Below, in pieces: positions 34,903 through 44,780 of a DNA stretch of 64,000 bases. Numbering within the stretch: the stretch's first letter is position 1; every line of letters begins with the position of its first letter. The translations under genes and the position numbers were made by a program. Location: positions 372,001-436,000 of the forward strand of contig CAWIBU010000003.1 in NCBI GenBank assembly GCA_963834445.1. The letters run 5' to 3'. Source of the stretch: PALSA-350 sp963834445. Lineage in GTDB: Bacteria > Acidobacteriota > Terriglobia > Terriglobales > Acidobacteriaceae. The notes under the pieces were generated by a model, which did not search any database, had not been told where the DNA came from, and was given only the letters and a program-made list of their open reading frames with translations.

Positions 34903-36672
34903 ATGCGTTACAAGCGATTCGTCATTAACAACTATAGAGCCATTATCGGGCCTCTTGAGATCCGAATTGATAAACGTTGTTTAGTGCCTATTATTGGTGT
35001 CAATGAATCCGGAAAGACAACAATCTTACATGCAATCTTCGGATTCGATTTTTTTAACGATGAACTAAACGACGGGGGCCGTCACCTGAAAGATGTGTCG
35101 AATCTGTATAGCTCGGGTTCGCCCTCTGCCACTGTTGACGCCGAGATCGAGACTTCGCCAAGTGAATTGAAAAAGATCTTCGTCCAATCTAGCAAAGAGA
35201 ACCCGAGCGAACGGGAGACCTATGAGGAATTGGCACGGCGCAAGAAACTTCCGAGCAAACTTACGCTACGACGAACGATAAATACTCGAAGGTATGTAAT
35301 TATTGGTGAGTATTTTGGAAACGATGACCTCCAGGACGCCCTCGCTCGAACGATGCTTAAGCATCTGCCTTACATTTTATATTTTGATGATTTCCGCGAT
35401 AAAGTGGCGGAGCAGATTGAGATACCCGCGAATGGAGAGGACGCAGACGGAGAATGGTTTGATATTCTCGAGGAGTTATTCAAGCAAACAGATAAGTCGT
35501 TCTCTCTTTACCAGTTGCCACAATTGGAAGTTAGACATCGAAAAACTGTGCTCTCTAAGGTCCAGCGACACCTTAACGACACACTAACTAAAGAATGGCA
35601 GAGCTTCCGACTGGATGACAGAGACGCTCTCAGGATTCATATCGAGTTCGCCCAGAAGGAAGTGCCTCACCTAGCACCGCCGGATCTCACTCGCCCACAG
35701 AGCGCAACACCGTCGACCACACCACAAACTCGTCCTCCGCAACTATTTAGGAACTACATTAAATTGGAAGTGGTTGAGATTGATAAGGCCGGGGACGAAC
35801 ACTTTTTCTTTATCAGCGACCGGAGCAAAGGATTTTATTGGTTTTTTAACTTCGTTATGAAGTTAGAGTTTAACCCAAAAGTCACATCGGCTTCCGCAAC
35901 CTCAATTTATCTTCTTGATGAACCGGGCTCTTACCTGCACGCTTACGCACAAAGGAAACTTTGTCATAAAATCCGTCAAATCTCTGAAAAAAGCGATGTG
36001 CTTTATTGTACCCATTCTCACTATTTGCTTGATCCTGAGATTATTCCGATTAATAAAGTCATGGTCGCGGATAAGGATGGCGACGGTAAGATAACGCTAA
36101 CGCGCATGATCGACTATCGCGGCGTCAACAAGGACGCTCGCTCGGCTCTCCAGCCGCTCGTGGATGCGCTACAAATTAAGCCATTCTCGCTTGAACTTAT
36201 CAATGACCAGACCACGGTAATAACCGAAGGCATTTATGACTACTTCTGCCTCGAAATGTTTCGTGGCCAGCGACAAATCTGTATTCTCCCGTGCACCGGG
36301 GCGGAGTCAATCAAGTTCTATATTCCGCTAATGATTGCGTGGCAATTGGATTTCCGGGCGCTGTGGGATAACGACCCGGAAGGGAGAAAAAGGTACCATC
36401 AGGCAGCCGAGCTGTTCGGTCCGATTGTAGCCGAACGTTATTTGAGGCTACTGCCCAGCGACGCTGACTGCAATCACTGGATAATGCAGGACTTTTTTGA
36501 AGGATCGGACCTGGCTAGCCTAAGGCAGCAGCTTGGCCTAGCGCAAGACTCATCTTTCGAACGCACCGTAATTGCGCTTTTCTATTCTTCCAGTAGGGAC
36601 AAATTGGTCGAAGGTATTAGCCAGAAAACGAAGGAACGATTCGATGGCTTATTCAACGTGTTGAGCCTTTGA
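34903..36672 (+). CDS. OLD-like AAA ATPase with TOPRIM nuclease domain
   Basis: A 589-residue protein. The N-terminal SMC-like ATPase has Walker A GVNESGKTT (residues 32-40), an arm region, Walker B IYLLDEPGSYLH and the switch His in YCTHSHYLL. The C-terminal TOPRIM part has Glu in TVITEGIYDYF and the acidic pair in WDNDPEGR. OLD-family and GajA-type nucleases degrade phage or nicked DNA. No UvrD-like GajB gene is adjacent, so this seems a stand-alone OLD protein or part of another system. The gene is visibly richer in A and T, with AT-ending codons, than its neighbours, which indicates transfer from elsewhere. Confidence 0.82.
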   Translation: MRYKRFVINNYRAIIGPLEIRIDKRCLVPIIGVNESGKTTILHAIFGFDFFNDELNDGGRHLKDVSNLYSSGSPSATVDAEIETSPSELKKIFVQSSKENPSERETYEELARRKKLPSKLTLRRTINTRRYVIIGEYFGNDDLQDALARTMLKHLPYILYFDDFRDKVAEQIEIPANGEDADGEWFDILEELFKQTDKSFSLYQLPQLEVRHRKTVLSKVQRHLNDTLTKEWQSFRLDDRDALRIHIEFAQKEVPHLAPPDLTRPQSATPSTTPQTRPPQLFRNYIKLEVVEIDKAGDEHFFFISDRSKGFYWFFNFVMKLEFNPKVTSASATSIYLLDEPGSYLHAYAQRKLCHKIRQISEKSDVLYCTHSHYLLDPEIIPINKVMVADKDGDGKITLTRMIDYRGVNKDARSALQPLVDALQIKPFSLELINDQTTVITEGIYDYFCLEMFRGQRQICILPCTGAESIKFYIPLMIAWQLDFRALWDNDPEGRKRYHQAAELFGPIVAERYLRLLPSDADCNHWIMQDFFEGSDLASLRQQLGLAQDSSFERTVIALFYSSSRDKLVEGISQKTKERFDGLFNVLSL

Positions 36673-36687
36673 GCCTAGCAATTTTAG

Positions 36688-36710
36688 GGAATGCGCGACA
36701 GGAAGCTGTG
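36688..36710. repeat. Single-unit junction element
   Basis: GGGAATGCGCGACAGGAAGCTG follows the OLD gene stop by 15 bp. AATGCGCGACAG also appears at about 48130, and a near form at 44640. Confidence 0.45.
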
Positions 36711-36775
36711 AAGAAATTGAGGAATGTACACATGCAGTAATTGTTACATATACGTGAGCCCTATAAAATGAGGGC

Positions 36776-37029
36776 ATGAGTGATATGCCAGCTCCGCCCC
36801 ACCTCGCCTGGCTTCGATTGACCGTTCTCAACTGCTTTTGCATACCGTTGACGTCGAGCGAATGATCGATGAAGACCACAGTGCTCGCTCCATCTGGCAC
36901 CTGGTAGGGCGCTTGAATCTGAGTTTAAATCATGCCAAAATCGCGGCCCTGGAGGGACGCGCTGGACGTGACCACACAGCACCGCAGTTGTTGATCTCCT
37001 TATGGCTATACGCATACAGCCAAGGTTAA
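36776..37029 (+). pseudogene. N-terminal relic of IS1182-type transposase
   Basis: The ATG at 36776 gives MSDMPAPP; then the frame must shift to continue as RLASIDRSQLLLHTVDVERM, IDEDHSARSIWHLVGRLNL and QLLISLWLYAYSQG, the well-known start of this transposase family. It stops after about 85 codons, with no catalytic domain. Both the frameshift and the truncation show it is dead. Confidence 0.8.
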
Positions 37030-37130
37030 TTCGGTGCCAGCTTACCTATTGCAGCAAATTTGACCGCTCGCCCACCACGGTGAATAGGTATGCTGTCACC
37101 GGATTGCCTCCTCCGTCTGTCACGCCTTTG
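37030..37130. repeat. Repeat shared with 32.74 kb and a junction element
   Basis: ACCTATTGCAGCA with CGCTCGCCCACC recurs, slightly changed, at 32748-32780. At 37085-37125 the minus strand has GGCGTGACAGACGGAGG and GGTGACAGCAT, variants of the CAGACG core. Confidence 0.5.
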
Positions 37131-37224
37131 TCGGACACATTCTTTGGGTTCCGTCGGGATTGGCGTCTTCGATAGACGACGTGGATCGTGCCACGGAGGT
37201 TTCCCGGGATGCTGGGTTTGTACG

Positions 37225-38298
37225 CTAAAACAAGCCACAAATTCGCGTTGTCTTTTCTCCGATTCGAAACACTGTCTGCAACCCCGCCGACGCAGCTCTC
37301 CAGGCAATTGCGCCGTCGTCATTCCACGGCAGGACGTTGATTTCAAAACCCCCACCGTGGCGACGAAATAGGACGGCTTTATGTCGATAGTCAAACCCGC
37401 CCTGCGCCAGTGTGGGGAGGTTGATTCGCTCCATTCGGTTGTGCCCATGCCATGTCAAAGGCCGATCTTTCCACTCTTGTTTATTGAGGGTCAGGATCGG
37501 AACTCCTATCTTTCTGTGATCAGCCCCGTAGTCAGTATGGATGAAATCGAAAAATCGGTTGGCACCTCGGGGCAACTCTAGCTGATTATGAGACCCACCC
37601 GAAGACATTGACCCGGCTTCAAGCCAGATGTGGTTAAACGCCATCGGGGAAATCGTGCCCGCCTCGACAGCGCCCCAGAAAACAGACAATTGAGCAGGTG
37701 TAATCGCCGGAGCAGCTGGCTTGGGATCGGGATCGACGGGGCGCTTCTTGGGGCGCTTCCACTTCCGGCGATATTCGGCGAGTAATGCCGGACTCAGGGG
37801 AACGGTGTCGATCAGCAGTTTGGCCCAAATATCATTCCAGCTTCCGCCCGAGGGCTTCTCTCTGCCTACGGCGACGACCTCGGTGTTGAAAGTGAGGGCA
37901 CTGTTTGTTAGATTCGCGGAGCCCACAACGTACCCTGTGCTGCCCTGGGCATCGAACAGGTAAAGCTTCGGGTGGTATGCCTTTTGGGGCATTAGGCCAG
38001 CCGCCTGGATGACCCCCGGGTTCGCAATGTAAACGGAACTTCTCGGCAAGGTATCAAGAAACTCGATCGCGGCTGGCTCGGTAAGGCCGAAATCGAGTGA
38101 AGTCACGAAGTGTTTTTCAATCTTCTCCCACTGCTTCTTCCCTATCCGGCTGGAAACGCGCTGGACTAATCGTTCGCATCCAGACTTCGTCGAATAGGCT
38201 ACTGCCCATCGAACTTTTAGAACCGCCGTGTCGGCGATTTCATCGAAGGCGAACAGTATCTGGCTCGGGCAACGGTTGTTTTGAACGAAGAGTTTCAC
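37225..38298 (-). CDS. PLD-family nuclease-like protein
   Basis: About 357 residues if it starts at the GTG at 38298 (VKLFVQNNRCPSQILFAF); the frame is open to 38481. AYHPKLYLFDAQGSTGYVVGSANLTNSAL is the HxK...GSxN core of phospholipase D-type nucleases such as BfiI and NgoFVII. Only one such motif is clear, so it would act as a dimer. The C-terminal half (about 180-357) is a separate domain with LPRGANRFFDFIHTDYG. It is the last gene of the methyltransferase-helicase-GIY-YIG cluster and is separated from it by about 230 bp, so it may be translated independently. Confidence 0.65.
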   Translation of the reverse strand: MKLFVQNNRCPSQILFAFDEIADTAVLKVRWAVAYSTKSGCERLVQRVSSRIGKKQWEKIEKHFVTSLDFGLTEPAAIEFLDTLPRSSVYIANPGVIQAAGLMPQKAYHPKLYLFDAQGSTGYVVGSANLTNSALTFNTEVVAVGREKPSGGSWNDIWAKLLIDTVPLSPALLAEYRRKWKRPKKRPVDPDPKPAAPAITPAQLSVFWGAVEAGTISPMAFNHIWLEAGSMSSGGSHNQLELPRGANRFFDFIHTDYGADHRKIGVPILTLNKQEWKDRPLTWHGHNRMERINLPTLAQGGFDYRHKAVLFRRHGGGFEINVLPWNDDGAIAWRAASAGLQTVFRIGEKTTRICGLF

Positions 38299-38526
38299 TC
38301 GGCTTTGCACCAACACCGAAAATAACAGAAAACACAGCACCAAACGTAAATCATCAGGACCCCAGGGAGAACAGCGACCGGCCGTGATGTGAACCGCGAT
38401 AATAGAAAAACACTGGTAGGAAGCGTCAGTAGATGCGCTTAAGCCGGAACGAGAATAGGGCTCGCGCTGCGCGCTTCGCAAATGACTGGAAGGAAGCCTC
38501 AGGTGAACAGATATGCTGCCGCGGAA

Positions 38527-39711
38527 TTACAGCAACCGTAACTTACCCGCTGCTGCGTCGTAGGCGAAGCCTGTAATCGACTCATCCTGAATTCGCTCTA
38601 TGACCTCATTAATAACGGAAAGGGGCACGACGAACCACTCTCTCGGCTCTACGGGCATACCGAAGCGATCGGGTAAGCGAAGCCGGAGTTGCGCCGACGC
38701 AAATATCCTGTGGATCGTCTGTTCGAACTTGAAGCGTCGGATGTTGGCGAGCTTCCATGTGGCAACAACCTCAACCGGAGCGAGTAGGTAGGTAGCGTCC
38801 TTCTCCGCGTTGCCTATGCGATCTTCCACTCGACCGGCGGTCACGCCAATTTTGTGCAGGACATCCCGAATCGCAACGATTTCCGGCTGCTGGGACAGAC
38901 TCCGCAACACATAAATCGCGCCGCTCGGGATGTCGTCGGGCTCTATCGCATTATCAAATAATGGTCCCAGGCTCTTCTGCGTGAGCCGCCGCCCGTTCTC
39001 GTCTTTGTAGAGCGCACGTTGCAGCGAGCGGCGCAAAATATTGCTCTCGGTCCCATTCGCGTAGATCGCTCGCAGGCGAGCATCGTTCTCGCCATTGGGA
39101 GCCTTCAATGTCTCACCCACGCTCGCCACAAAGACGAGCTGTCCGCTCAGGATGAAAAAATCCCCCTCCTCAATGCTCGCGTCTTTCACGAATCGTTTTG
39201 CCGCACGGGCGCCCGCAACTAGATCGCTTTGGGCCTGGTCGAACAGCGGCTTGAATTGCACGAAGTCCTTGCAAAGTAAACGATCGGCTACCTGCTCGGC
39301 GGCATCCCTACGCATTTCCGTTGGCTTGACATGGCGCAAAACGCTTATGTCGCCGTCGTTCGGCTCATCGAGTGCAGCAAGGAGCTCCTCATCAGTCAGC
39401 TGACCTGTAATGTTGGAACTGGCAGAGCCATCTAGCAGCCTATGGCCGTCCATGGGAAGCAATAGTGCAAGATCCTCTGGAGGGAGCTTGCGCAACTGCT
39501 CAAGACGAACCGCATAAATGCGCTCGAAGATATCGCCATCGTGCTTGTGGTGAGGAGCGCGCCCGTTCGTCTTGTAAAAGCGGAGGATGTCCTCGAAGCC
39601 CGCGATGATTCGCTCCTGCCGGGCTGTGGGGGCGCCAACCTCCTCCTCGACGAGTGCAACCCCAAGCTCATCGAGCAGCTCATCACCGGTAAGGTCCTGC
39701 ACTTTTTTCAT
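38527..39711 (-). CDS. GIY-YIG-like nuclease protein
   Basis: A 394-residue protein. The N-terminal two-thirds is helical and polar, with LLDELGVALVEEEVGAPTAR and FILSGQLVFVASVGE. From about residue 258 a GIY-YIG domain of the T5orf172/MUG113 kind follows: AIYVLRSLS as the first strand, HKIGVTAGRVEDRI as the second with its Arg, and FKFEQTIHRIFASAQLRL with the catalytic-type Glu. Its ATG overlaps the helicase stop (39708-39711). In the cluster it is the likeliest DNA-cutting subunit. Confidence 0.72.
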   Translation of the reverse strand: MKKVQDLTGDELLDELGVALVEEEVGAPTARQERIIAGFEDILRFYKTNGRAPHHKHDGDIFERIYAVRLEQLRKLPPEDLALLLPMDGHRLLDGSASSNITGQLTDEELLAALDEPNDGDISVLRHVKPTEMRRDAAEQVADRLLCKDFVQFKPLFDQAQSDLVAGARAAKRFVKDASIEEGDFFILSGQLVFVASVGETLKAPNGENDARLRAIYANGTESNILRRSLQRALYKDENGRRLTQKSLGPLFDNAIEPDDIPSGAIYVLRSLSQQPEIVAIRDVLHKIGVTAGRVEDRIGNAEKDATYLLAPVEVVATWKLANIRRFKFEQTIHRIFASAQLRLRLPDRFGMPVEPREWFVVPLSVINEVIERIQDESITGFAYDAAAGKLRLL

Positions 39712-41774
39712 GCCTCACCCCTTGCCGCGGCTGCTTTGGCTCGCTTGCGATATTCCGTATAAGCTGCGACCCCTTCAGCCAGCTTTTTCTCCCATGGATC
39801 ATTCGAGGCCAGGGACGGCGGACGGTTGCGCTCCCGCTTGAAGGTCACGGCACGCTCCGCATACTGTCGCGCCTCTTCTTCGCTCATCGTTACGCGCCGC
39901 GCGGCGATCTTCTCTTGCATCTGCCGCAAAGTATCCTCGTTCAAGCTTCTTGCCAGAACGGAATAGGCTTCACCAAACGGATTGATTGCATCGATCAGGT
40001 CCACGCTCAACTCGCGCACGTGCAGCACAAACCTCCGTACTCCTTGCAACAGGCCAAGGTTTGCGTGAACCTTGTCTTCCTGCTTCTGCGCCTGCTGCAC
40101 AAGGGTAAAAGCTGCAACCGCCCTCTGCCTTATCGCCTCAACGTCCTCTTCGCCAAGATTCGGGTAGCGGTCGCGAACGATCTTCGCCATGCGCACCTGG
40201 GTTGTCTCCTGCGGTAGCGTGTTCTCGGTGTCGAACAGACCCTTGCTAAGCGTCTCCTTATCTGCCACAAACGCCGCGATCACATCGTTTAGGTCTTCGC
40301 TGCAGATCCTCGCCGCCTCGGGGCCGACCTCTTTCAGACCCGCGATCTCGATGTTGATTCGTCCATTCGCCTCGTCGATGCCGACGTTCGTCCGATCTTG
40401 CCGGTAGCCATCGGCACCGTAGTCGAAGCCGGCCTGCGGCCCCGCGTTCTTCGGCGTAAAATCGAACTTCGGCGCCAGAACCTGCTCCATAAGTAAGCTC
40501 GCAGCAATGGCTTTCAGCGTGTCATTCACCGCTTCGACAACATCTGATTGCGACGCCATGGGCTCGGCAATCAGGTTGGTGAATCGTGCGCTCGTTTTTC
40601 CTGGAGCATCGCGCGTCACTCGGCCGATGATCTGCACAATTTCCGTCAGACTGTTGCGGTAGCCGACGGTCAAAGCATGTTCGCACCAGATCCAATCGAA
40701 GCCCTCCTTCGCCATGCCGAGCGCGATAATCACGTCCACGTGGTCACGGTCGTTGCGGTGTGCGGGGTCGCGGAGAGCGGCAAGAATTCGGCTTCTACGG
40801 TTGCCGTCGCTATCGTCCACTAGGTCGGCAACTTTTAGCACCCGACCGGTGCCTTTAGGTCGCACGAGGTGAAAGTCTGTCAGTGCGTCGCGCCCGACCC
40901 ACTCGCCAAGCGCGCTGAGAATCGCGCTCACCTCTTCGTGCTTGTCGGTCGTGCTCGCACTCGAATTCACGTTGGGGATATGCACGATTGTCTTGAGCGC
41001 GGGGTTCAGCACTTCCCCGATCGCCTCAAGATAGCTGCCCGTGTAGAACCAGTAGCCAATGTCGAGCGACTTCAAATACTGGTAGCCGTTTAGCTGTTGG
41101 TAGTAGGTGTATTTGACGGTTTGGAAGCGGGCCTCGTCCTCCGCACTCAACACCGCAGCTGCGTCACCGCGAAAGTAGGAGCCGGTCATCGCTACCACGT
41201 GTGTCTTGTTCCTAGCCAGTATCTCTTTCAACTGCGAGCCGAGGCGGTTGTCTTCATTAGTGGAGACGTGGTGAAACTCGTCGATGGCGATCAGTCTGCC
41301 GTCGAAGGCTTCGGCTCCAAGTTCCTCCAATGCGAACCGGAAGGTGGCGTGCGTGCACACCAGCGCGGTGTCTTCGCTGGCGAGAAACTCGCTCACGGCT
41401 TTGACCTTGCCCTGAGCCACGCGATCGTCATCGGCGCCGGGTATGTTGCACAGGTTCCAGCGCGGTTTGATCGTCCAGTCGGCCCAGAATCCGCTCGCCT
41501 TCAGCGGTTCATCGCTGAAGCTCGCACCGATGGAACGCTCCGGCACCACGATGAGCGCTTGCTTCACGCCCTGGTTCGCCAGTTTGTCCAAGGCAACGTA
41601 CATCAGGGCGCGGCTCTTGCCGCTTGCCGGCGGCGACTTGATCAGCAGGTATTGCTCGCCGCGCCTCTGGTAAACCTGCTCCTGCATGGGGCGCATGCCC
41701 ATCTCATTGGCGCGGGTGGACCGGCCCGTGCATTCGGTGGTAACGGAGGCAGAAGGAATCGAAACAGGGATCAT
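39708..41774 (-). CDS. DEAD/DEAH-type superfamily 2 helicase
   Basis: A 688-residue helicase. PPASGKS (residues 48-54) is motif I, LIAIDEFHHV is a DEFH box (motif II), VAMTGSYFRG motif III and VQIIGRVTRDAPG motif VI. IALGMAKEGFDW precedes it as in restriction-type translocases. The last 200 residues are helical and charged and may contact the neighbours. The gene overlaps the methyltransferase stop by 4 bp and the GIY-YIG start by 4 bp, so the three proteins are likely made in step. Confidence 0.87.
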   Translation of the reverse strand: MIPVSIPSASVTTECTGRSTRANEMGMRPMQEQVYQRRGEQYLLIKSPPASGKSRALMYVALDKLANQGVKQALIVVPERSIGASFSDEPLKASGFWADWTIKPRWNLCNIPGADDDRVAQGKVKAVSEFLASEDTALVCTHATFRFALEELGAEAFDGRLIAIDEFHHVSTNEDNRLGSQLKEILARNKTHVVAMTGSYFRGDAAAVLSAEDEARFQTVKYTYYQQLNGYQYLKSLDIGYWFYTGSYLEAIGEVLNPALKTIVHIPNVNSSASTTDKHEEVSAILSALGEWVGRDALTDFHLVRPKGTGRVLKVADLVDDSDGNRRSRILAALRDPAHRNDRDHVDVIIALGMAKEGFDWIWCEHALTVGYRNSLTEIVQIIGRVTRDAPGKTSARFTNLIAEPMASQSDVVEAVNDTLKAIAASLLMEQVLAPKFDFTPKNAGPQAGFDYGADGYRQDRTNVGIDEANGRINIEIAGLKEVGPEAARICSEDLNDVIAAFVADKETLSKGLFDTENTLPQETTQVRMAKIVRDRYPNLGEEDVEAIRQRAVAAFTLVQQAQKQEDKVHANLGLLQGVRRFVLHVRELSVDLIDAINPFGEAYSVLARSLNEDTLRQMQEKIAARRVTMSEEEARQYAERAVTFKRERNRPPSLASNDPWEKKLAEGVAAYTEYRKRAKAAAARGEA

Positions 41775-44572
41775 GTGGTACCTTTTCGAGCGCGCTTGGC
41801 TGCACGGCCGGAGCTGTTGGCGGGTGTCGCGGTCAGTCTTGCGTACATCTCGAACAGCTTCTCCAATCGCTCGGTATCGTTACGGAATCGGCGACCGATG
41901 TAAATGCGCTCCAGCACCTCATCATTAGCCTCATGTGCCGCGTGCAGGTTTTTAGGCATGGCCTCTGGGTCATAAAGATCAGCGATTGTATCCGGAAAGT
42001 GCGCTTCGCGAGCGAGTAAAATGTCCTCGGCACAGCGTGTGAGATCAACCTTGTTTTGCTCCGTGAGCGTAGCAACCGGGAAAGTATTCCAACCCAGGGT
42101 GTTAGAGTAGCGGAAATCCGTCTTGAGTTTGCCACACACAGTCGCGATCCAGACTAGGTGTAATCGTGAGGCTATCAACGCCATGTTCCACAGCGGCGCG
42201 TCATAGAGCGCAAATGCCTGATCCTGCACAACGTCATCTCCCCTGACAAGTCCGACAGGCAACACATTGCGATTTTCAGAGCTAACTCGAGGCACAACTG
42301 TTGTATAACGGCGGGCTGTAATCTGATCGCGGAATCTATATGGGGTTTTGGCAAGCTTCTGGGCTGCAGCATCCTGTTTTGCGGCCGATCGCTGTTCAGC
42401 GACTTTCAGAAGCCTTGCATTGATGCTTGGAAACTGGGCGGCCTGCTTTGCCTCAGAATCGCTAATCCATAGACACGAGCGAGGTCTACCTTTAATCAAT
42501 TCCTCGGACCCGTAAAGCTTTCGAATGAAGATTTCAGTGTCCGGCTGGTCTCGAATCATTAACCGCGCCTCTTCGTTCGAAAAGATGAGGCCCGAGCCGT
42601 AGTAAGGATGATTCCCGAATTGCATCGGAGCGAGATCGCTGCTGATCGGACGCGATTTCGGTTCAACCCATAGACTCGGGCCGACAATTAGATAGGGACT
42701 TATATTGCTGACTGCCCGCGAGACCGTCTCGCCAGCTTCGTTGATAGAGAAAATGGTCTTACTGCCTGCGTTCGCCCGCCTCAGCCCTACGATGACGACG
42801 GTTACCCCAGCATTGTGGCTCGCTAAGTTCGCCCACTTGAAAGACGTGTGGGCAAAGTGAATCTCGCGTCCAAGCTGGTAGAGCACCGGCCACAAAATTG
42901 GTACTTGCTGGCCTTGGCAAATGGAATTGGTCGAAACAAAAGCCGCTGAGCAGTTGGTAGCGGTGCCGTATTCCGCTGCCTTCAGGAACCATGCCGCGAC
43001 GAGATCCAAACTCTTCCATTTCGTTAGCCACGCCTGGAAGACAGAGCCGAGGTCAAGCTTCTGATCGGAAGACAGAAATTTGCTCCCGAGGTAGGGCGGG
43101 TTCCCGCAGATGAATGTTTCCTCGCCTTCACTCTCAAAGTTGATAGCCGTTTGAACGAGCGGTGTCTGGAACAAATCATCCGAATGAAGCTGGACGGTCG
43201 TGCGTTCAGGCGGGCAGACCTTCAGCCAGTCCAGGCTCAGCGCATTGCCGCAGGTGATCCAGTTCATCTCGTCCAGCGGCAAGAACTCTGCCTTTGCAGC
43301 GAGCGGCCCCCGATGCTGAACGTCGCACTGGTACCCCGCGATAACCAACGCAAGTCTCGCGATTTCTGCCGCAAAGTCGCGGATCTCGATGCCCCGGAAG
43401 TTCTTCTCGGAGATGTCGGTCGGGCGCATCGGCTCGCCACGGCGGCGGTTGATCTCCGCCTCGATCGACCGCATCTGCTTGTAGGCGATGACGAGGAAGT
43501 TGCCCGACCCGCATGCCGGGTCGAAGACGCGGATGCGGCTCATGCGTTGACGCAGGTTTAATAGCATGCGGCCGTTGTTTCCGGCTGCTTCGAGTTGCGC
43601 GCGTAGGTCATCCAGGAAGAGCGGGTTCAGAACCTTCAGGATATTGGGCACGCTGGTATAGTGCATGCCCAGCGCACCGCGCTCCTCGTCGTCGGCGACA
43701 GCCTGAATCATCGAACCGAAGATGTCCGGATTGATGTGCTGCCACTCCAGTTTGCCGGCCTGCAGCAGGTAGCTGCGCGCGATGCGATTGAAGCGCGGAG
43801 TTTCCGCCGATCCCCGGAAGAGGCCACCGTTGACGTAGGGAAACTGGTTGGCATAGAGCGGCACATTTTTGCCGGTTCGCTCGGCTATCTTGGCGTCCAT
43901 CGCATGAAAAATCTGCTCCAGGACCAGGTGCGTGTTGCTGCCGTCGCCTTCGCTCATTTGCTCGATGGTGTCGGTGAAGAGCCGGGAGCCGTTGAAGATG
44001 TCAGTATGCTCGGCGAAGTAACAGAAGATGAGCCGCGCCATGAAGTGGTTCATGTCATGGCGCCGCGCCGCGGAGCCCCATTCCGGGTTGGTCCGCAGCA
44101 GTTCCACGTAGAGCTTGTTGAGTCGCCCCGTCGCGCGCACGTCAATTGGGTTGTCTTTGATCTCGCGGACGGTGGAGATGCCGGCCAAGGGGAGGAAGAA
44201 GCCGAAGTGGTTAGCGAGGTTGGTCAGGAAGTCCGCGACCGGCTCCTGCGCGCCCGCCACGTCCTCGGCTTCGAAGTAGCTCCCGTCTGTGGCGAAAACG
44301 AACTTCGAGCGGGCCGACGCCGTCTTCGGACTATCCTTAAGCCGTTCCAGCATCTCTCGCGTCCGCCCCGCTGGGCACGTGGCGAGATGGATGTTGTTGA
44401 TCAGTAACACCGCGCCGGGTATGTCGGACTTGTTGGAGTCGCCCTTGCGGAGACGCTTGAGCGTGGCTTCCTTCTTATCAAAGGCCGCCAGGAACTGAAA
44501 TGGGAACTCAGCGGGGTCGTACTCCGCGGCTGAAAGCTCCGATATTGCCGCTTCAATTTCAACTGCGTTCAT
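41771..44572 (-). CDS. MmeI/YeeA-like adenine-specific DNA methyltransferase
   Basis: A 933-residue class I methyltransferase. Motif I is FDPACGSGNF (from residue 350) and motif IV NPPY (491-494), indicating N6-adenine methylation. The preceding 340 residues match the helical spacer of MmeI-like enzymes (RRHDMNHFMARLIFCYFAE, FPYVNGGLF), but I see no PD-ExK nuclease at the N-terminus. The C-terminal 350 residues contain the presumed target-recognition domain. First gene of the cluster. It would mark host DNA so that the helicase-nuclease part spares it. Confidence 0.88.
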   Translation of the reverse strand: MNAVEIEAAISELSAAEYDPAEFPFQFLAAFDKKEATLKRLRKGDSNKSDIPGAVLLINNIHLATCPAGRTREMLERLKDSPKTASARSKFVFATDGSYFEAEDVAGAQEPVADFLTNLANHFGFFLPLAGISTVREIKDNPIDVRATGRLNKLYVELLRTNPEWGSAARRHDMNHFMARLIFCYFAEHTDIFNGSRLFTDTIEQMSEGDGSNTHLVLEQIFHAMDAKIAERTGKNVPLYANQFPYVNGGLFRGSAETPRFNRIARSYLLQAGKLEWQHINPDIFGSMIQAVADDEERGALGMHYTSVPNILKVLNPLFLDDLRAQLEAAGNNGRMLLNLRQRMSRIRVFDPACGSGNFLVIAYKQMRSIEAEINRRRGEPMRPTDISEKNFRGIEIRDFAAEIARLALVIAGYQCDVQHRGPLAAKAEFLPLDEMNWITCGNALSLDWLKVCPPERTTVQLHSDDLFQTPLVQTAINFESEGEETFICGNPPYLGSKFLSSDQKLDLGSVFQAWLTKWKSLDLVAAWFLKAAEYGTATNCSAAFVSTNSICQGQQVPILWPVLYQLGREIHFAHTSFKWANLASHNAGVTVVIVGLRRANAGSKTIFSINEAGETVSRAVSNISPYLIVGPSLWVEPKSRPISSDLAPMQFGNHPYYGSGLIFSNEEARLMIRDQPDTEIFIRKLYGSEELIKGRPRSCLWISDSEAKQAAQFPSINARLLKVAEQRSAAKQDAAAQKLAKTPYRFRDQITARRYTTVVPRVSSENRNVLPVGLVRGDDVVQDQAFALYDAPLWNMALIASRLHLVWIATVCGKLKTDFRYSNTLGWNTFPVATLTEQNKVDLTRCAEDILLAREAHFPDTIADLYDPEAMPKNLHAAHEANDEVLERIYIGRRFRNDTERLEKLFEMYARLTATPANSSGRAAKRARKGTT

Positions 44573-44626
44573 GGTGGTCCTGGGTAAAGTATCGCAGATT
44601 CGTCGGTATCTGCCTGCTGGCTCGGA

Positions 44627-44675
44627 GATGCAGGGAGATGCAGAACAGGAAGATGTGAAAAAATCAATTTGACTT
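44627..44675. repeat. Tandem-junction element near the methyltransferase promoter
   Basis: GGAGATGCAG occurs twice, then AACAGGAAGATGTGAAAAAA. It lies 55 bp upstream of the methyltransferase ATG. The rest of 44573-44780 shows no gene. Confidence 0.55.
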
Positions 44676-44780
44676 GGAAAAGCAGGACGAACATGACCCT
44701 AAAGCAATATGAGCCCTTGGTGAGATAAACCCACTCCTGCATGTAAACGAAGGACGCAGCGAAGCCCGGAACCTCGGTAA

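Noticed and set aside
34903..36672. Assignment to Gabija
   Set aside because: GajA-like domains are present but no UvrD-like GajB gene lies next to it.
37225..44572. Assignment of the cluster to DISARM or BREX
   Set aside because: The PLD gene resembles DrmC in type and the methyltransferase resembles PglX in part, but DrmA/DrmB, PglZ, BrxB and BrxC are missing, so neither name is supported.
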